64,000 nucleotides of DNA from Anaeromassilibacillus sp001305115. Its GTDB lineage: Bacteria > Bacillota > Clostridia > Oscillospirales > Acutalibacteraceae. The position numbers and the translations under genes were made by a program. The stretch covers positions 1,922,001 to 1,986,000 of the forward strand of contig AP031437.1 of assembly GCA_042854365.1 (NCBI GenBank), read 5' to 3'. The notes under the pieces are model-generated. The model did no database searches, was not told the DNA's origin, and was given only the letters and a program-made list of their open reading frames with translations. Shown here piece after piece: positions 35,552 to 44,470 of this stretch (position 1 is its first letter; each line of letters opens with the position of its first letter).

Positions 35552-38500
35552 TCACGCATCATAACTCTCTGCAATATCTATAAAATGGATATACACTCCG
35601 CAGACCTCGCCTTGGGCATCATAGCCGAAATATACCGGGTAGACTCCATCGCCCCAGCCGGAGGCAAAAATGGGAAGGCCGCAGTCTGTTTCCGGCACTG
35701 TCCAGTTGAGCCAGTCGCCGCCCTCGCTCTGGTACTTGGGATGTGTTTTAGCGTTCTCCTCCAGCAAGTCACAGAACAAATCATTGTAGGGGTCGATGTC
35801 CTCATCCTCATCCAGACGTTTGGCCCAGTAGGCTTTGAAGGCTTCCTGCGTCCGGATGTCCGCAATACAGCCCATACCGGCGTCCACACCGAAGCCGAAG
35901 AAATCACCGTCCTCCAGTTTCCCATCCAGATCTTCATTGCCCACCATGCCCAGCTCGTACTGGATCGGCTTTTGGCCGCTAACCACTACCTTGACGCAGG
36001 CATAACGGTCTCCGTACTTCTCGCTTGGGACCACGCAGATCTGTAACGGGTAGTTCCCGGCGGGAATGGTCTGGAGATAGGGCCTGGCGTCCTCCAGTTC
36101 CACCAGCGGGTCGCACGCAAAGACCATCCCCGTAGGGAAGCGGACTGTGCCCATTTCCAGCACATCCACCATCCTATTCCCAATGACCTTTTCTGTGAAA
36201 TAGGCATCCAGGTCGATCTTGCAGGACAATCTGTCCTTGATTGCTTCATATTGTTTCAACCATTCTGTTGTTGGCATCTCGTTTTCTCCTTTCTGCTCCG
36301 AACCGTTTTCCAACGCCACCCGGATGATGGGCCGAAAGAAGTCATAGTCATTGTTAAGTTTCTCGTCCTCCCGCACCTCCGGCTTGGCGTGAGGGGAACA
36401 GGGCAGATATCCCAACAGTGGCCCCATGCCGCCACAGATATTACATCCGCCGTCCCCGCCACAGGTGGTTAAAGCGTCAGCCTCCACCACCTCCCTCATA
36501 TAGGGGTCGTAACCGATGGACAGGCCAAAGAAGTTGGGTTCTTCCATGTCATAGGGGCCGTCACCGCCCTGTTCTTCAAAATGGTGGATGTGCATAGCAC
36601 CGTCCAACCCATCACCCCAAGGGAACAGGGTGCGGCATCCACCGCCGCAGAGGTAAGCCCACTCATCCACTGTAGGCAGGGAGAAATCCTGCTGCCGAAG
36701 CCATTCCCGCAGGCGGGAATAGGTCACCGAATGGGAGAGCCATGCCTGCCACATATCCTCTTTCCGTTCAAAGCGGGCGTGACCCACCAGCGTAAGACTG
36801 TCCCGACCGGTGGCGGCAAATTCCCGAAAGGATTCCAGCCACTCCGGGCGAAGCCGTGGATCATCCAGATTCACCGGTTCCCAGCCGATCTCCTCCAATT
36901 CTCTGCCCACCAGCATGGGGCCGATGGCTGCCTGCCGCACTGGGGCCATTCCCTTTCGGAAAAAGTGCTCCGGGGAACCGTCATATTCGATCTCTTGGAA
37001 AATGTAGTTCAGTTCCTCCTGCCCCTCTCGATTTAGCCCCACAGCAAACTGTTCCCAGCCCAGGGTGACGGTATCGCCGGGGACGAAGATGAACTCCCGG
37101 CCATCCCGTTCAAAAACACCGGTAGTGCAACACTGACCCCAGCGGTCAAAGAGTTCCAGGCGTAAAAATTTTAAGTCATATCGCTCTGCCAGCCGTTCCA
37201 TCAGCGTCCGTTTTTCCTCTTGAGAGAGCTGATCGAACTGGGGACGGAGTAGCGGGTGTCCTGCACCGGATCTGTCATCACATCTCTCCTGCGGCGATTC
37301 TGACTCCTCTCCCGGCAAAAAGAAGGGCAGATCTGGGTACACCTCCCGGTACTCCTGCCAGGGTTCCATCTTGCGGGGCTTATTCGCCGTCCGCAAAAAT
37401 CCCCAGAAGTCGGTGGGGTAGTGGAACACCGGCCCTACTCGATCACGCCGGGTAACAATGACTACGGTACCGTCGGTGAGCATTCCGATGTGCTGCATTT
37501 TTTCGCCGCCGAACATTCCCGGACGAATGCGGAGTACCTCCCGCGTGGTCATGTTGATGAGCTGGGCAAAGTCATCGGATAGGATTTCCCCGTTCCCCTG
37601 TACCAATAGCCAGTTCTCGGTAAACCAGCGCAGCTTCAGATTCTCGCCCATTCCAGGCAAGGCGGCAATACGGCAGCGCCCGGTGTCCATATCCAGTTCC
37701 AGCAGACATTCCTCGATCCGCCCTTTGCCGCTGACCCCGTGGATCATATAGATACATCCCGTGCCGGGGACGGGGACTGCTTCTGAAAGATGGTCGTATC
37801 CGTCCAGACGGAAAGGATGCTCTGTCACCTGACCATTCTCCCAACGGTAAACGGTTCCTTTATACCACTGGTTGGAGAAGTACACCCGGCCCAGACCATC
37901 CGCTACAATACCACAGTGGTACTTGCCGCTCCAATCGTCCTTGGGCAGCCTCCAGTTCTGTACGTCCTTCCGGGTGCCCCGATCGGTCAGTTCGATCCGG
38001 GTGGCATTATGGGGGTCCCCCACCCAGAGGGAATTTCCGATCCACCGGAGAGACCTGGGCGGGCCGTCATAGGCAATGGGAGATGGTTCAAACCAGTTCA
38101 GGTTGGCCGGATTTTTCCCCACCAAAGCCCGTCCAATGTCACTGCCGCCGCTCCTGGCCGCGCCGTAGACGCCCAACTCCGGGGAATAGGAGAGACTGCA
38201 CAGAGCTGGCAGGCTTCTGGCCCGGGTCACCTGGGGCGGGCGGCGGCGAAGGTCGGCTATGCAGCCGTTCAGCCAGTTCTCTCTATTTTGCGGTTTCCAC
38301 ACTCCAGCTGCAAAGTCCCCCGCCAGGGAGTTGAAGAAATAGTCATATTCGTCTTCCAGGATGTATTCCTCACAGGGCATGACCGCGCCGGGGTCCTGCT
38401 CCTTGGCATGGTCCCCCCACTTGCGCCGGGGCTGCTTCATCAGTCGGCAATACTGTCCCCTCTGTTTGCAAAACGCCTCAAACTCCTCCCGCTCTGCTTC

Positions 38501-38767
38501 GGGGATCAAGACAAAGAGGTAAATGTCCTCCCCGTCCAGGTCATAGAGCGCCCAGCCGAAGGTGGAGAGCTCCTGCCCCAGAGCGGCTACGCCCTGTTCG
38601 TGGGAGAGCTTCATATATTGGACGCCAACCGTTTCAAACCGCTCATCCAGCAGTGCCGGGATTTTCACTCCCCATTTTTCACGAAGCTCCGCCAGGGTGT
38701 CCTGTACGGCTCCGTCATATTTCAGAATATCCAGCGCATCCGCTGTGATCTGCGCAAAGTCTGACAT
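35552..38767 (-). CDS. Multidomain fusion: propeller, FGE-like and DUF4241-type domains
   Basis: 1071 residues. An N-terminal domain of ~180 residues (FGWALYDLDGEDIYLFVLIP) is followed by a beta-propeller-like stretch (about 200-450, repeats such as RSLRWIGNSLWVGDPHNA). A formylglycine-generating-enzyme-like region follows (LPTVDEWAYLCGGGCRTLFP, WGDG), then from residue 831 a DUF4241-like domain (IPAGNYPLQICVV, FGFGVDAGMGCIAD, GVYIHFIDIAES). At the junction an AAAGGAG (plus 36286-36292) stands 8 bases before an in-frame ATG at 36277, a complete start signal for a separate 241-residue DUF4241 protein. So the gene looks like two immunity genes joined by loss of a stop, possibly still making both products. 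AAGGAGG precedes the ATG at 38767. Confidence 0.7.
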   Translation of the reverse strand: MSDFAQITADALDILKYDGAVQDTLAELREKWGVKIPALLDERFETVGVQYMKLSHEQGVAALGQELSTFGWALYDLDGEDIYLFVLIPEAEREEFEAFCKQRGQYCRLMKQPRRKWGDHAKEQDPGAVMPCEEYILEDEYDYFFNSLAGDFAAGVWKPQNRENWLNGCIADLRRRPPQVTRARSLPALCSLSYSPELGVYGAARSGGSDIGRALVGKNPANLNWFEPSPIAYDGPPRSLRWIGNSLWVGDPHNATRIELTDRGTRKDVQNWRLPKDDWSGKYHCGIVADGLGRVYFSNQWYKGTVYRWENGQVTEHPFRLDGYDHLSEAVPVPGTGCIYMIHGVSGKGRIEECLLELDMDTGRCRIAALPGMGENLKLRWFTENWLLVQGNGEILSDDFAQLINMTTREVLRIRPGMFGGEKMQHIGMLTDGTVVIVTRRDRVGPVFHYPTDFWGFLRTANKPRKMEPWQEYREVYPDLPFFLPGEESESPQERCDDRSGAGHPLLRPQFDQLSQEEKRTLMERLAERYDLKFLRLELFDRWGQCCTTGVFERDGREFIFVPGDTVTLGWEQFAVGLNREGQEELNYIFQEIEYDGSPEHFFRKGMAPVRQAAIGPMLVGRELEEIGWEPVNLDDPRLRPEWLESFREFAATGRDSLTLVGHARFERKEDMWQAWLSHSVTYSRLREWLRQQDFSLPTVDEWAYLCGGGCRTLFPWGDGLDGAMHIHHFEEQGGDGPYDMEEPNFFGLSIGYDPYMREVVEADALTTCGGDGGCNICGGMGPLLGYLPCSPHAKPEVREDEKLNNDYDFFRPIIRVALENGSEQKGENEMPTTEWLKQYEAIKDRLSCKIDLDAYFTEKVIGNRMVDVLEMGTVRFPTGMVFACDPLVELEDARPYLQTIPAGNYPLQICVVPSEKYGDRYACVKVVVSGQKPIQYELGMVGNEDLDGKLEDGDFFGFGVDAGMGCIADIRTQEAFKAYWAKRLDEDEDIDPYNDLFCDLLEENAKTHPKYQSEGGDWLNWTVPETDCGLPIFASGWGDGVYPVYFGYDAQGEVCGVYIHFIDIAESYDA

Positions 38768-38778
38768 TGTTTGGCCTC

Positions 38779-38946
38779 CTTATACAAATTGTCCTTCTAT
38801 TTCTTCCGCTTCTGACAAATAATCTACATGCACAGGGGTATCTCCCAAAAACGCAACGATATGCCCCAACAGTCCCCCTGCGGGAAAGGGACAAACCTGA
38901 AAGTGCAGGCTCCATTCTATTCCATCATAAAATAGCTATTGAAAGT
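38779..38946 (-). pseudogene. C-terminal remnant of a lost array gene
   Basis: About 55 codons in one frame (WSLHFQVCPFPAGGLLGHIV, AFLGDTPVHVDYLSEAEEIE, GQFV, stop at 38779) read as a real protein end just ahead of the ribosome site of the fusion gene. The same frame hits a TAG just upstream (near 38946) and nothing convincing continues. It may belong to the same lost gene as the fragment at 39400-39770. The region 38950-39400 holds no gene I can read. Confidence 0.45.
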
Positions 38947-39399
38947 TCCTCCATTTAGGATGGAGCATACTGCAATCCAAATTCCTCAGAGTTCTTTACA
39001 ACTTGTTTTTCCGCTTTTGAAAGATATTCTCGTCAGTATCAAATGATAGAACGAATAAAACCCAAATTCACTGACGAAAGTTCTTATGTATTCAAAATAA
39101 TTAAAATCCAATCTCTGTGTCTGCAATCATTTCAGACCAGCCGTGGATGGAATCCGGACCTTCCTGAGGGATCAGTGTCCCTCATTCCAAGTGTGAATTC
39201 ACCAAAAGGTGTCCCATACCCCTTTACAGATTCACCGCAAGGCCCTGATGTTTACTACAATCAGCATTACACCCAGCAGGAAAGAATTCGCCCACCGTCC
39301 GCCTCTTACTTCCTCTCTCAAAGCATCGAACAAGGGTCAATAGGTTTCGCAGATGACTTCGGGGTTTGGCTTTCATTGCTCGTTAAGGGCCACCAGGCA

Positions 39400-39770
39400 G
39401 ATAGATCTCCCCTACATCATTTCTTAGGGCCAAGGCCCCGTACTTCCCGTCCTTATCCAACATCACATCGGTGAAAAGGCAGATCGAGAAGCCTTCCGCG
39501 GGCAGTTCTTTCTGTAAGATCTCATCGGCCCCCGGTTTAACTTGTCCAGCTAGTCAACTAGCCTCTGCCAGAAATCCAGCGACAGCGCCTTGTCTTCTCT
39601 GCAGCCATGACAGTGGAAAATGGCCCTCCAGTTTCTGTGATGCGTCGTAAAATTGACGCCGTACTCTGTCCGCCTTCCACAATAGCAATAATTCTTCTCT
39701 TATCCCCTGTGATGTCCTTTCCCTGCACACTACTGCCATTTGCTTTCTTGGTCATTGATAGCCATTGCAT
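39400..39770 (-). pseudogene. Scrambled array-gene fragment
   Basis: Pieces of a protein are spread over frames: IIAIVEGGQSTASILRRITE then TGGPFSTVMAAEKTRR in one frame, ALSLDFWQRLVD-stop-LDKLNRG in a second, and ADEILQKELPAEGFSICLFT then DVMLDKDGKYGALALRNDVG in a third. The internal TAG stands where Gln would fit (LVDQLDKL). Its 5' end overlaps the 3' end of the gene at 39730. Family not recognised. Confidence 0.5.
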
Positions 39771-40452
39771 CTTTGATCTGTTGTACTACGGTGTCGATGT
39801 AGAGAAAAATGCCGTCTCGGTCGCAATGATACAGATTGGAATAACTCTCACTCTCATTGGGTCGGATGGGATTTGGCTCTACTACCTCGGTGGCCTCTAA
39901 CAGACCGCATCCCAGCTTCCGCGCTACCGTCAGTGCCTTTTTCAAAACCGCAAGTTGTCCACAGCTCCACAGCGATTCCAAATCCGCGTGGACCTGCGGG
40001 TTTTCCTCCATGTTCCGGAGAAGTTGCGCCACCTGCTCTGAGGATAGGTATACCCCGGAGCAATAATTCTCCACAATCCGGTTTTCTGCCGGATTTGGGA
40101 AGGAGTAAGGAGTGAGTTGTTCCCAGGGAGTAAAGTACCGCCCATATTCCGGTTTCTGCTCTGCTAAGAAAGAAAAGGCACTCCCCCTGGTATAGTAGTA
40201 GGTGCGAAAAAAGCCCTGAATCACAGCAAGATAAAACCCATGGCTCTTGTCGAACAATTCATCCTCTCCGGTATCAGCGCCCACCCGCAGTGTATCGAAA
40301 TACTTTTGGGCATAGAACGGCTCCATACCGTACCTATTGGCCAGTTTCAGAACCTTTTCTTCCTGACCCAACTTGACCCAATTCAGTGGCGTAAAGTACC
40401 ACTCGTCCATTTCACTTTGAGAAATAGGATGAAAACTCACGTCATAACCCAT
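39730..40452 (-). CDS. Unknown soluble protein of the immunity-like array
   Basis: 240 residues from ATG 40452 (MGYDVSFHPISQSEMDEWYF), placed by AAAGGGGA upstream; an in-frame start at 40476 has no ribosome site. Aromatic-rich, acidic and soluble. Proteins opening MGYD-x-x-FHP occur beside other immunity-like genes, but I cannot name a domain. It lies 27 bases after the DUF6138-like gene. Intact. Confidence 0.6.
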   Translation of the reverse strand: MGYDVSFHPISQSEMDEWYFTPLNWVKLGQEEKVLKLANRYGMEPFYAQKYFDTLRVGADTGEDELFDKSHGFYLAVIQGFFRTYYYTRGSAFSFLAEQKPEYGRYFTPWEQLTPYSFPNPAENRIVENYCSGVYLSSEQVAQLLRNMEENPQVHADLESLWSCGQLAVLKKALTVARKLGCGLLEATEVVEPNPIRPNESESYSNLYHCDRDGIFLYIDTVVQQIKDAMAINDQESKWQ

Positions 40453-40479
40453 AAAAATCCCCTTTCGCCTAAACACACA

Positions 40480-41880
40480 TCATTTCTTATTTGCGATGGG
40501 TTGAAAAATCTCTGTATACCTCTCCTTCCATTTCTCCGGGGCCGTCTTAATGACCTTACTGCCGCCGTTCTCCGCAGCCTTCCCCCAGATGGCCCAAAGC
40601 ACCCCTTGCCAGAGATAGTCCCATGCTTTTTTATCCCGTTTTTCTTTCGCTGGCAGATAATCCTCCAGATGAGCTTTGGCATCCAACAGGGCGTCCAGGC
40701 TCCCCTCATTGGCGATCAGGGCGCGAAACTCCTTAGCGGGTTTCAGCTCCTGCATGGATTGGACACCGTGGAACAGCACTGGCATTGACCGATCGGTAAA
40801 GCAGTACTTTTTAAACAGCGCATGAAGAAATTTCTCCTGCAAAGAGGAGTGTTCATCATCACACAGGTCGAGATAGTCGCACACCAGCGGCCACCACGCA
40901 GGCCCCTCCAACCCCAAGGCGAACACGGCAAAGGTTCCCGGCATGGCGCATTGCTCATCGGACAGATTGTTATACCACTCAAATTCCCTCATGGCCAGCC
41001 GCGCATACCGCTCTATGCTTGTGTGCAATTCTGGGTACTGCACTGCTCGGGCAAATAGCTGGTTGATCCCCTTCTTGGGAAGCCCCTGAATGGGTAGGTA
41101 AATCTTCTCTGGTCCCCGGAATTCCACCGAATAACTGCGGGGGAACTCTGTCTGTTCCAGCACCTCGCACAGATAGTCCAGCGCCTCCCCATAGCACTCC
41201 AGCGTGTTGTCCTTGGCGGTGATGCGGATGGTGGCGAAGGCGTCGTTGGCCGAAGCGGTGAGATGCTCCGTTTTGCGGCGCTGGATGTCTTTGGGCAGGT
41301 TGCCGGTCCCATTGTTTTTCAGTTTCTTCACCATATCAGGGCGGAGCTGTGACACAAGGCTAAAATAGTGTTCCGTTGTCACGCTTTCATAGCTGGCCCC
41401 ATATACAGTGCAGCAAACCGCCACATAACAGGTGAAACGGAGCAAAAGTTCATCCACCTCCCCTTGTCGCAACTCCGGGGAAACCACGCAGGACGGATAG
41501 GCCATAAAAAAATCCTCTTTTTCTCCAACTATAAAGTATCGCCCCTGCACCTGCGTTTCAATGTACTGTGTCAAGTGGTAGCAGATTTGCTGCCAGCCCA
41601 CCAGCCGACGCAGAGCGTCGCAGAAGGTGACGGCTTCCTTATAAGGAAATCCCTTCAGTGGCAACCGGAAAAGAAAGCGGTCCAGGATCTGGCTAGGGAG
41701 AAACGGGGTTCCGCCCTTGCTCCGCACTACCACCGGATAGTCGGAATGGTTTTCACGGGCAGTCCCATCCAGAATGTCCTGAATACACTGGTCCGCGTGC
41801 TCCAATACCTCGAGATCGGTGTCCGGCTTATGGATCAAATAATAACGGCCATTTACGCCATCACGCTTTGGCAAACTCAT
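40480..41880 (-). CDS. DUF6138-like protein
   Basis: 466 residues, soluble. Marks that suggest DUF6138: the central block AMPGTFAVFALGLEGPAWWP, LVCDYLDLCDDEHSSLQEKF, LHALFKKYCFTDRSMPVLFH and KPAKEFRALIANEGSLDALL. The N-terminal ~250 residues are mixed alpha/beta. I recall DUF6138 proteins in immunity-type clusters but no experiment. Starts 14 bases after the preceding gene, with GAGGTGA as ribosome site. Confidence 0.62.
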   Translation of the reverse strand: MSLPKRDGVNGRYYLIHKPDTDLEVLEHADQCIQDILDGTARENHSDYPVVVRSKGGTPFLPSQILDRFLFRLPLKGFPYKEAVTFCDALRRLVGWQQICYHLTQYIETQVQGRYFIVGEKEDFFMAYPSCVVSPELRQGEVDELLLRFTCYVAVCCTVYGASYESVTTEHYFSLVSQLRPDMVKKLKNNGTGNLPKDIQRRKTEHLTASANDAFATIRITAKDNTLECYGEALDYLCEVLEQTEFPRSYSVEFRGPEKIYLPIQGLPKKGINQLFARAVQYPELHTSIERYARLAMREFEWYNNLSDEQCAMPGTFAVFALGLEGPAWWPLVCDYLDLCDDEHSSLQEKFLHALFKKYCFTDRSMPVLFHGVQSMQELKPAKEFRALIANEGSLDALLDAKAHLEDYLPAKEKRDKKAWDYLWQGVLWAIWGKAAENGGSKVIKTAPEKWKERYTEIFQPIANKK

Positions 41881-41894
41881 AACTCGATCACCTC

Positions 41895-43010
41895 TCAGGT
41901 CTGCTGGTGCTGCATAGATACGATGTGGCAGTCCGGACAGAATTCGATATAGAGTGTTCCCTCTGCACCGTCAAACACTGTATCCCACTGGATCTGAGCC
42001 AGATACTTCATGGGCTTTCTGCAGCGGGGGCAAGTAACATACTCCCAGTCCTGCACCCAGTTGGCGAAACCGCCCACTGTATTTACATCTTCACAGGCGG
42101 CGCCGTAGAACAAGGGAACGTCTGTCTTGCCCAACACGAACGGATTTCCAGTGAGTTTCTGATAGTCCTCAGGCTGGATATAGCATTTCATCTTATCCCC
42201 TCCGTCAAAGAGTTCTGAAGGGAAAACCTCCACGCCGCCGTCCGGGGTAAAGCGGTTGAACGCGGGTCCCTTCAGAAATCCCACGCAGTTGGGGCAACAG
42301 GTGGCAGTCATGATACCGTCCAGGCCCAGAAACTTTAGTCGCTCATCCTGGCCATCCAGCACCAGCATATCTACCATCCAACCGCCGCAGTGAGGGCAGG
42401 TATCCTCCCGCAACCGGCCGATGCGGACGGGAGACTCCTCACCAGGCGTTCCCTTGACCATGGGGTAACAGGTATCGAAGTTGAGCTGCGTCCGGCGGCC
42501 CTCCTTGTCAAAGGTCCAGCCGCCGCACTGGGCGTAGACAGACGGGCCCACATAGAGTTTTCTCTGCCACGGTCTTGGATTTTGCTCCAGTTCCAACAGG
42601 GTTTCCAGCGCTCTGTCGTCCCCCTGTATGGCCAGACACATCATGAGATTGCCCGCCTCGCCGGGGTCCTTGGTTTCCCGTATTGTGGCGATCAACCCAT
42701 CCCGCACATCCCCCGGAGCGTGGTAGTAGAGCTCACAGGGATAGAATACTTTTTCGGCCAAAGCTTCCCGCTGGATCTCCGGCGTGATGGCATCTCGATA
42801 GCCGAGCAGATGCCAGAAGTCTGTGAACTCTGGGTCCTCCATATCCGCTAGCCGTTGGATATTCCGGATTAGACCGTCCTGCTTTTCTTTAATCTGTTCC
42901 GATGCCCAGGACAGTACCGCTTTCCGCTCCTGCTCAGACTTACATTTCCAGCACAACCCCTCATAGCCCAGGGGCGTCCCACAGATAGGGCAAGTGTATT
43001 TCAAACTCAT
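41895..43010 (-). CDS. Cysteine-rich zinc-binding protein, first array gene after TetR
   Basis: 371 residues. Three zinc-ribbon-like clusters: N-terminal CPICGTPLGYEGLCWKC (6-22), central CPHCGG...CCPNC, and C-terminal CPRC...CPDC. Between them is a helical segment that may be HEAT-like. Family not recognised, but paired CxxC modules around an unassigned middle are typical of immunity and quality-control proteins. Separated from the TetR gene by a 174-base gap that contains a GC palindrome (GGCCGGTT/AACCGGCC). Confidence 0.62.
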   Translation of the reverse strand: MSLKYTCPICGTPLGYEGLCWKCKSEQERKAVLSWASEQIKEKQDGLIRNIQRLADMEDPEFTDFWHLLGYRDAITPEIQREALAEKVFYPCELYYHAPGDVRDGLIATIRETKDPGEAGNLMMCLAIQGDDRALETLLELEQNPRPWQRKLYVGPSVYAQCGGWTFDKEGRRTQLNFDTCYPMVKGTPGEESPVRIGRLREDTCPHCGGWMVDMLVLDGQDERLKFLGLDGIMTATCCPNCVGFLKGPAFNRFTPDGGVEVFPSELFDGGDKMKCYIQPEDYQKLTGNPFVLGKTDVPLFYGAACEDVNTVGGFANWVQDWEYVTCPRCRKPMKYLAQIQWDTVFDGAEGTLYIEFCPDCHIVSMQHQQT

Positions 43011-43184
43011 GCACTTTGGCTCCTTTCAGAAAATAGAAAAACTCCCCGCGGCACACTGTCAATTAGACAGGCTGGCGCAGGGCGTGAAAAGGCCGCACAG
43101 AACCAGTGGCCGGTTATCGGGAACCGGCCTAGCTCAGCGGTTGCAAGTATCTGATTGTTTTGTGCCCTTCCAGGGAATCGCCGT

Positions 43185-43826
43185 TTATTTCTGTACATTT
43201 TCTTTCACTCTATCCATTGTTTCTTTCGTCCTCTGCATCTCATCCAGTAGAGCGTTGATCTGAAACTCCACCATATCCTCTGCTGCCTCTGGAAACAGAA
43301 AAGGGATCGTATTAGGAATCGCCTTGTAAATCATCATCATGGATAGGGCCAGATTGCCGAACAGCCGTGGATCAATGCTTCCCATGGGAAAGCCGAAAAT
43401 CACCAGCAGGCTGCAAAACAATTTGATCTGGTCCTCGCGGAAGGTTTGGAAATTTTCCTGGGAGAGACAGCGGTAAACCTCCTGTTCTTCCTCAATGGAT
43501 AACACGGCGATGCCTCTTTTCTCACCGTAAACGCAAGTCTCCAAAAAGGTCCTGACGCCCGCCCGCCAACTGAGCGAGGAATCGTCCATCAGCTGTTGGG
43601 CATATCGCAACAGCTTTGGCTGCTGATACCGAAGTGCCTGTAGTACCAGTTCTTCTTTGGAGGAAAAGAAGGTGTAGAAAAAGGTCTTGGATATACCCAC
43701 TTTCCTACACAGGATATCAATACTGCTGTGAATCAGCCCCCGGTCCACAATGCACTGGATCACGGTGGTCAGCAGGGCTTCCCGTACCTGTTCTCGCTCC
43801 TGCTCAGAATAGGCTTTTCGTGCCAT
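43185..43826 (-). CDS. TetR/AcrR-family transcriptional regulator
   Basis: 213 residues. N-terminal helix-turn-helix: REALLTTVIQCIVDRGLIHS, SIDILCRKVGISKTFFYTFF and SSKEELVLQAL, the TetR signature. The C-terminal ligand/dimer domain is unassigned. It heads the 16-kb minus-strand array. Its own promoter carries a perfect inverted repeat over the -10 (43861-43880), which suggests self-repression and possibly control of the genes behind it. AGGGGG supplies the ribosome site. Confidence 0.9.
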   Translation of the reverse strand: MARKAYSEQEREQVREALLTTVIQCIVDRGLIHSSIDILCRKVGISKTFFYTFFSSKEELVLQALRYQQPKLLRYAQQLMDDSSLSWRAGVRTFLETCVYGEKRGIAVLSIEEEQEVYRCLSQENFQTFREDQIKLFCSLLVIFGFPMGSIDPRLFGNLALSMMMIYKAIPNTIPFLFPEAAEDMVEFQINALLDEMQRTKETMDRVKENVQK

Positions 43827-43860
43827 ATTCTTATATCCCCCTAGTAAAATAAAGAATAAA

Positions 43861-43880
43861 ATTATAAATTAGTATTTATA
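43861..43880 (-). promoter_or_regulatory. TetR promoter -10 overlapped by an operator-like palindrome
   Basis: TATAAAT (43863-43869), four bases, ATTTATA (43874-43880): a perfect 7-bp-arm inverted repeat. On the minus strand TATAAT (plus 43861-43866) is a consensus -10 lying inside it, 35 bases before the regulator ATG. Typical autoregulation geometry. Confidence 0.6.
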
Positions 43881-44470
43881 TGATAACTGAGTGAAGAAAA
43901 ATATACAACTACTTTCTTGAAAAATTTTTATAAATTTTTAAACACAATGTACGATACAGAGGAAGTATTGGTACTTGGATTTATGGGTTTAGAACACTTA
44001 CCGCCTTATGAGGTAGTTTTTCAATATCTATGCATATTTAGAAATTATACCGTTCCAAGGGTTTGATACTTTATTAGATTTGCAGCATATTGTAGCAAGC
44101 AATGCGAGTTTTCATGGTTATTAGCTGAATTTGCCTATACAGGCAAGTAAGTCAGATTATTATCAAGACCATTATGACATGCATTTGCCTATACCTAATA
44201 GACAAATGCGGCTAACCAATATACACACTCGCATTGCCTGCCATCTGCTTGTTGAGGGCAGCGTTCCCCCTCTCCCTTTTGAACACAGAATTCCAATCGT
44301 ATGGCTGCAAATTCTGCGAACGCTTTTGTTAGTCCGTACCCATGCCCCGTTTCGAGGCATAGAGTGTTGTGAATTGCGACACCCCTATGTTTATGTGGTA
44401 TGCCCTAAAACAGGGCTCCCCTCGGAAGATGGGGTGACAAAATACCTTTTCTTTCCACGACCGTTGCGTT
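43881..44470. other. Intergenic stretch without a supported gene
   Basis: About 590 bases between the array and the first decayed mobile element. AT-rich to about 44200. A 39-codon plus frame (43947-44066) lacks a ribosome site and I do not accept it. Probably debris from element insertion. Confidence 0.5.

Noticed and set aside
43947..44066. 39-codon plus-strand frame after the TetR promoter
   Set aside because: No ribosome site, no recognisable protein character, lies in element debris.
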